From an uncultured Chloroflexota bacterium (lineage in GTDB: Bacteria; Chloroflexota; Dehalococcoidia; Lucifugimonadales; CAJWER01), in assembly GCA_913030785.1 (NCBI GenBank), contig CAJWER010000052.1:1-15354 (forward strand): a DNA stretch of 15,354 nt, read 5' to 3'. Position numbers and translations under genes: made by a program. Positions 12,820-15,354 of the stretch are shown here, one piece after another (within the stretch, counting starts at the first letter, position 1; each line of letters starts with the position of its first letter). The notes below the pieces were generated by a model. It was given only the letters and a program-made list of their open reading frames with translations, ran no database searches and had not been told where the DNA came from.

Positions 12820-14076
12820 ATGGCCAACGCCGAAATCGTGTCGATCGGGTCGGAGCTGCTTTTGGGGCAGATTGTGGACACGAACGCCGCGTGGATGGCC
12901 CAACGGCTCACAAGCGTCGGCGTAAATCTGTTCCACAAGACGATAGTCGGGGATAACCACGAGCGCATGGGAGCCGCGATCGCTCAGGCGCTGGACCGGT
13001 CCGACGTTGTCATCACGGGCGGAGGAATCGGCCCCACACAGGACGACATCACCAGGGATGTCATCGCCGAGGTGACAGGGCGTAAGCTGTCGCTGCACCC
13101 AGATTTGCTGTCTGACATCGAGCGGCGGTTTCGAAGTCGCGGGTTCATCATGACGAAGAACAACGAGAGACAGGCCTACATACCTGAAGGGGCGATCCCG
13201 GTGCACAACCCTAATGGCACCGCGCCCTCCTTTGTCGTGGAGGACGAGAGGGGAGTCGTCATCGCGTTGCCGGGTGTCCCATTTGAGATGAAGTGGTTGT
13301 TCGACAACGAGGTGGTTCCGTATCTACAAAAAAGATTCGATCTCTCCGATGTGATCACCTACCGTGTGCTGAAGGTGGCGGACATGGGCGAGAGCGCGGT
13401 GGACGAGCGGATCGGCCATCTGATTGCGAGCTCCAGCAACCCGACCGTCGGCGTTCTGGCCCACCCAGGGCAGGTGGACGTGCGGATTGCAGCCAAAGCG
13501 TCCGACGAGACAGAAGCGGCAAAGTTAATTGCGCCCGTCGAAGCGGAGGTACGTGAGCTCCTGGGCTCACGGGTGTTTGCGATCGACGAGGAGTCGATGG
13601 AGGACACGGTAGGCTCACTGCTGAGTCGATCCAATAAGACTATTGCGGTCTACGAGGATCTGACGGGCGGGCTAGTCACGGGACGCATGCTCGACGCCAG
13701 CCACGAGCATGTTGTCACGGGAATCATCGGCAACGACATCACAGCGATTCAACGGCTGTTAGCACACTCCAGCGCACCGGAGAGGTCGGAGGAACTGCTT
13801 TCCGATACTGGAGAAGAAGCGCTGACCGCCGAAATTGCGCGTGCAATCAGGCTTCAGGCTGGGGCCGACCTCGGCCTGGCGCTGCACGGCGTACAGGACC
13901 CGGACGATACCGCTCTCAATCTGGGCAAGGGCCGCACCGTAATTACCATCACAGATGGCAATGCTTTCAGATCGAGAATCTACGAGAGTGCGGGTCGCGG
14001 CATTCCGGACAGGACACGAATGAGCATCAACGCAGTGGAGCTAGTGCGGATGGCCCTGACCGAGGGGTTTGGATAA
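12820..14076 (+). CDS. cinA: CinA-family protein with a degenerate C-terminal amidase domain
   Basis: 418 residues, the usual CinA length. The N-terminal MoCF-like (COG1058) domain is well kept: AEIVSIGSELLLGQIVDTN (4-22), ITGGGIGPTQDD (65-76), PNGTAPSF (131-138) and LPGVPFEM (150-157). This domain in family members is an ADP-ribose/CoA pyrophosphatase. The C-terminal PncC-like NMN amidase domain is recognisable by TGG (282-284) but its catalytic signature is altered: AES(C/A)TGG has become YEDLTGG (278-284), with Asp280 in place of the catalytic Ser. The GxAGPxGG segment has become GVQDPDD. Deamidase activity is therefore unlikely. ATG 12820 is chosen over 12799 because GGAG lies five bases upstream and the family starts there. 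A 211-bp gap with a G8 run separates it from the MetE-like gene; it ends before the terminator at 14117. Confidence 0.88.
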   Translation: MANAEIVSIGSELLLGQIVDTNAAWMAQRLTSVGVNLFHKTIVGDNHERMGAAIAQALDRSDVVITGGGIGPTQDDITRDVIAEVTGRKLSLHPDLLSDIERRFRSRGFIMTKNNERQAYIPEGAIPVHNPNGTAPSFVVEDERGVVIALPGVPFEMKWLFDNEVVPYLQKRFDLSDVITYRVLKVADMGESAVDERIGHLIASSSNPTVGVLAHPGQVDVRIAAKASDETEAAKLIAPVEAEVRELLGSRVFAIDEESMEDTVGSLLSRSNKTIAVYEDLTGGLVTGRMLDASHEHVVTGIIGNDITAIQRLLAHSSAPERSEELLSDTGEEALTAEIARAIRLQAGADLGLALHGVQDPDDTALNLGKGRTVITITDGNAFRSRIYESAGRGIPDRTRMSINAVELVRMALTEGFG

Positions 14077-14107
14077 CCGGGTATTCCACGAACGAACCCA
14101 GCAGCAG

Positions 14108-14144
14108 AAAAAAGTAAAGGGGCCCCGCCGAAGCGAGGCCCCTT
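14108..14144 (-). terminator. Strong intrinsic terminator (probably bidirectional)
   Basis: AAGGGGCC (14117-14124) pairs with GGCCCCTT (14137-14144), and an inner CGC/GCG closes a CGAA loop. The T-rich tail is on the minus strand (complement of 14108-14116, TTTACTTTTTT-like), so it best terminates minus-strand transcripts. On plus it lies 40 bp after the cinA stop and may also end cinA. Confidence 0.75.
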
Positions 14145-14272
14145 GTTAGAGATGCTCCAGGGAACATCTACCGGGAACACCTCCACGTACTACTATCCAA
14201 TGCCATTACCTCCTTTCTAGGGACCACCCATAAGCTGTCTTCCACATCCGCCTGTCCCTGCTTCGCATTATA
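14117..14272 (-). ncRNA. Candidate small transcript with mini-ORF between cinA and rpsI
   Basis: On the minus strand a perfect TATAAT (14272-14267) lies about 50 nt upstream of AGAAAGGAGGT (14218-14208), a perfect match to the anti-Shine-Dalgarno sequence. Then comes a short frame with ATG at 14206 or, at better spacing, TTG at 14200, encoding 10-12 residues (ending TWRCSR) and stopping at 14168. An AGATG/CATCT hairpin and the terminator at 14144-14108 follow. No recognisable -35 is present. It could be a leader-peptide-like sRNA, a Shine-Dalgarno decoy or the remnant of a lost gene. No known RNA family is recognised. Confidence 0.35.
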
Positions 14273-14375
14273 CACAGTGCACCATTCGGACGCGCTAGAG
14301 GGAGAAGCAACACTTTGTGGTCACGATTGCACTGCGTCGCTCCGCCGGATTGAAGGCCCGATACCACTACAAAAG

Positions 14376-14406
14376 CAAACGCCCCCCGGTGATCGGGGGG
14401 CGTTTG
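14376..14406 (-). terminator. Intrinsic terminator downstream of rpsI
   Basis: A perfect 13-bp GC-rich stem (CAAACGCCCCCCG, its complement and a 5-nt loop) lies 26 bp past the rpsI stop on the minus strand. It is followed by CTTTTG. Between it and the next terminator (14145-14375) there is no gene apart from the candidate small transcript. Confidence 0.85.
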
Positions 14407-14431
14407 TATTACTGGCTATGTCGAACTACAG

Positions 14432-14983
14432 CTAGCGTTTGGTCCACTGCTGGGCCTTGCGAGCCCGTTTCAGACCGTACTTCTTACTCTCCTTCTCCCT
14501 GGAGTCGCGAGTGAGAAGGCCTGCCTTCTTGAGGCGCGGCCGCAAACTTGCGTCGAGCTCCAATAGCGCCCTGGAGATGCCGTGTCGGAGAGCACCGGCC
14601 TGGCTAACCACCCCACCACCGGTTTTTACACCGATACTGGTTGCTTCATTTATAAAGTGTAATGGTACTCGCATCGCAAGCTTTTCTTTCGCATCAATAC
14701 GTTGAAAATCAATGTGTAGAATTAGTTTTTTGTAGGCGTGTCTTTGTAAATCTTTAAGCACTACCTCCTCACTGTTTTTACCCATATTCAAGGTCAAAAC
14801 GTGTGAGTAAAACGCTTCATTGTCAAGTTGATGTCCAAGCGCGTTTTGATCTACTGAAATCATCACAGCTTCTTTATCGGTGCCATACACAATACCGGGA
14901 ACCTTTCCGGTTTTACGTAGGCGGCGGCTCGCACCCTTCCCCACGCTTTCACGCGGCTCTGCATTTATTTCGAATGTTTGCAT
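14432..14983 (-). CDS. In-frame fusion of ribosomal protein L25 (N-terminal) to the C-terminal half of S9; probable assembly chimera
   Basis: From ATG 14983 (AGGAG six bases upstream) residues 1-118 are bacterial L25: MQTFEINAEPRE, GKGASRRLRK, GKVPGIVYG, VVLKDLQRHAY, LHIDFQRID and VPLHFINEATS. L25 binds 5S rRNA. From about residue 126 the sequence becomes the C-terminal half of S9: QAGALRHGISRALLE, LLTRDSREKESKKYGLKRAR and the terminal QQWTKR that reaches the P site of the 30S subunit. The switch occurs in GVKTGGGVVSQ (118-128), a stretch both families share in similar form, at about 14604-14626. Base composition changes at the same place. The L25 part looks gammaproteobacterial; the S9 tail has its own terminator and fits the rest of the contig. 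L25 then lacks its C-terminal end, and S9 lacks its N-terminal half and its usual upstream rplM. A genuine protein of this kind is very unlikely. Confidence 0.85.
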   Translation of the reverse strand: MQTFEINAEPRESVGKGASRRLRKTGKVPGIVYGTDKEAVMISVDQNALGHQLDNEAFYSHVLTLNMGKNSEEVVLKDLQRHAYKKLILHIDFQRIDAKEKLAMRVPLHFINEATSIGVKTGGGVVSQAGALRHGISRALLELDASLRPRLKKAGLLTRDSREKESKKYGLKRARKAQQWTKR

Positions 14984-15050
14984 TTCAAACTCCTGGTTAT
15001 ATTTATTTTGTGTTCTCCATCCGCGACCAGACAAAGAACTATTGGTTAAC

Positions 15051-15099
15051 GCTATTAGTAAATAGCTGCAAGCACCAGGATGATTTTCATGATGCTTGC
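15051..15099 (-). other. Two hairpins in the prs-rplY intergenic region
   Basis: On the minus strand a ten-pair stem (GCAAGCATCA with the complement of GCAAGCACCA, one G-U) is followed by a GCTATT/AATAGC hairpin. No T run follows. They lie between the prs stop and rplY, and may be a processing or weak attenuation site in that operon. The rest of 14984-15145 shows nothing else. Confidence 0.4.
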
Positions 15100-15145
15100 T
15101 GATAATTGCTATGGTTTAGATACCGTTCTTCCTTACATCTTATTA

Positions 15146-15354
15146 CTAGTCAATAAACATCGAACTGAGTGATTCACCCTCTGCAACACGGCGGACACTC
15201 TCAGCTAACATCGCAGCCACGCTTAATTGACGAATACGATCAAGCGCCATGGCTTGTAAACGCTTAGCCACTTCATTGCCTTCAAAATAGGGAGCTGCTA
15301 ATGCTTCTGCAATTAGGATATCTTGACGAACACGCAGTGACCCGAGTGTCACAT
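15146..15354 (-). pseudogene. prs: C-terminal tip of ribose-phosphate pyrophosphokinase joined to unrelated sequence
   Basis: The last ~30 codons (IRQLSVAAMLAESVRR, then ESLSSMFID and a stop at 15146) are the C-terminus of Prs, which makes PRPP. In Gammaproteobacteria prs is directly followed by rplY, as here, which supports that origin for this end of the window. Upstream of about 15217 the same frame encodes VRQDILIAEALAAPYFEG and VAKRLQAMALD, which do not resemble the Prs domain that should precede (no flag loop, no THPV-type segment). I do not recognise that part. The frame is open at the window edge. A second artificial joint, or a true rearrangement, lies near 15215. Confidence 0.6.

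Noticed and set aside
12652..13206. 184-codon minus-strand frame overlapping the start of cinA
   Set aside because: Opposes the strongly conserved MoCF domain of CinA and covers its ribosome-binding site; no family resemblance.
14205..14225. Resemblance of ACCTCCTTTCTAGGGA on plus to the 3' end of 16S rRNA
   Set aside because: The preceding bases do not match the conserved 16S end (no GGCTGGATC). Read on minus, it is simply a perfect Shine-Dalgarno.
1..15354. CRISPR arrays, tRNA genes, complete rRNA genes and insertion sequences
   Set aside because: No regularly spaced repeats, tRNA-like cloverleaf, rRNA core motifs or transposase-like translation was seen on either strand.

Overview
The window reads as a metagenomic contig from a moderately GC-rich bacterium. 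Gene content (HemQ-type heme synthase, siroheme sulfite/nitrite reductase, CcdA, acetoacetyl-CoA synthetase, an FHA-winged-helix regulator, a solitary MetE-core protein) and the general look of the proteins suggest a marine Chloroflexota lineage of the SAR202 type. That placement is inference from family resemblance only. Both ends look foreign or spliced. The first ~630 bp hold an internal fragment of an MFS (DHA2) transporter joined to unrelated sequence. From about 14,615 to the right end the DNA is visibly AT-richer and carries gammaproteobacterial-style prs-rplY material, fused in frame to the tail of the resident rpsI.

Layout: G-rich leader and MFS fragment (1-690); hemQ on minus (703-1395), divergent from a small two-helix membrane protein (1633-2019) that ends in a strong terminator; a siroheme sulfite/nitrite reductase on minus (2135-3898) behind a clear promoter and a structured 5' leader containing an intrinsic terminator; ccdA on plus (4278-5015); a minus-strand run of a broken FHA-winged-helix regulator, acetoacetyl-CoA synthetase and queE (8526 down to 5100). 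Then on plus come a 50-aa zinc-ribbon-like protein, a cupredoxin lipoprotein, a ThDP-dependent carboligase/decarboxylase-like enzyme, a MetE-core-like enzyme, and cinA with a degenerate amidase domain (8822-14076). Between cinA and rpsI lie two strong terminators and a candidate small minus-strand transcript with a perfect Shine-Dalgarno. The window closes with the rplY::rpsI fusion and a 3' end of prs joined to unrelated sequence.

How the genes connect: HemQ, the siroheme reductase, CcdA and the cupredoxin all belong to metal-cofactor, redox or sulfur metabolism, but they are separate transcription units. AacS activates acetoacetate for CoA metabolism; QueE makes the 7-carboxy-7-deazaguanine precursor of queuosine. 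The ThDP enzyme and MetE-like protein are 30 bp apart, follow the cupredoxin closely, and are the least characterised block. The most promising unexplained signals are the attenuator-like leader of the siroheme reductase, the cupredoxin-ThDP-MetE-like unit, and the mini-transcript at 14117-14272. The most important caution is that the rplY::rpsI and prs joints look like assembly chimeras.
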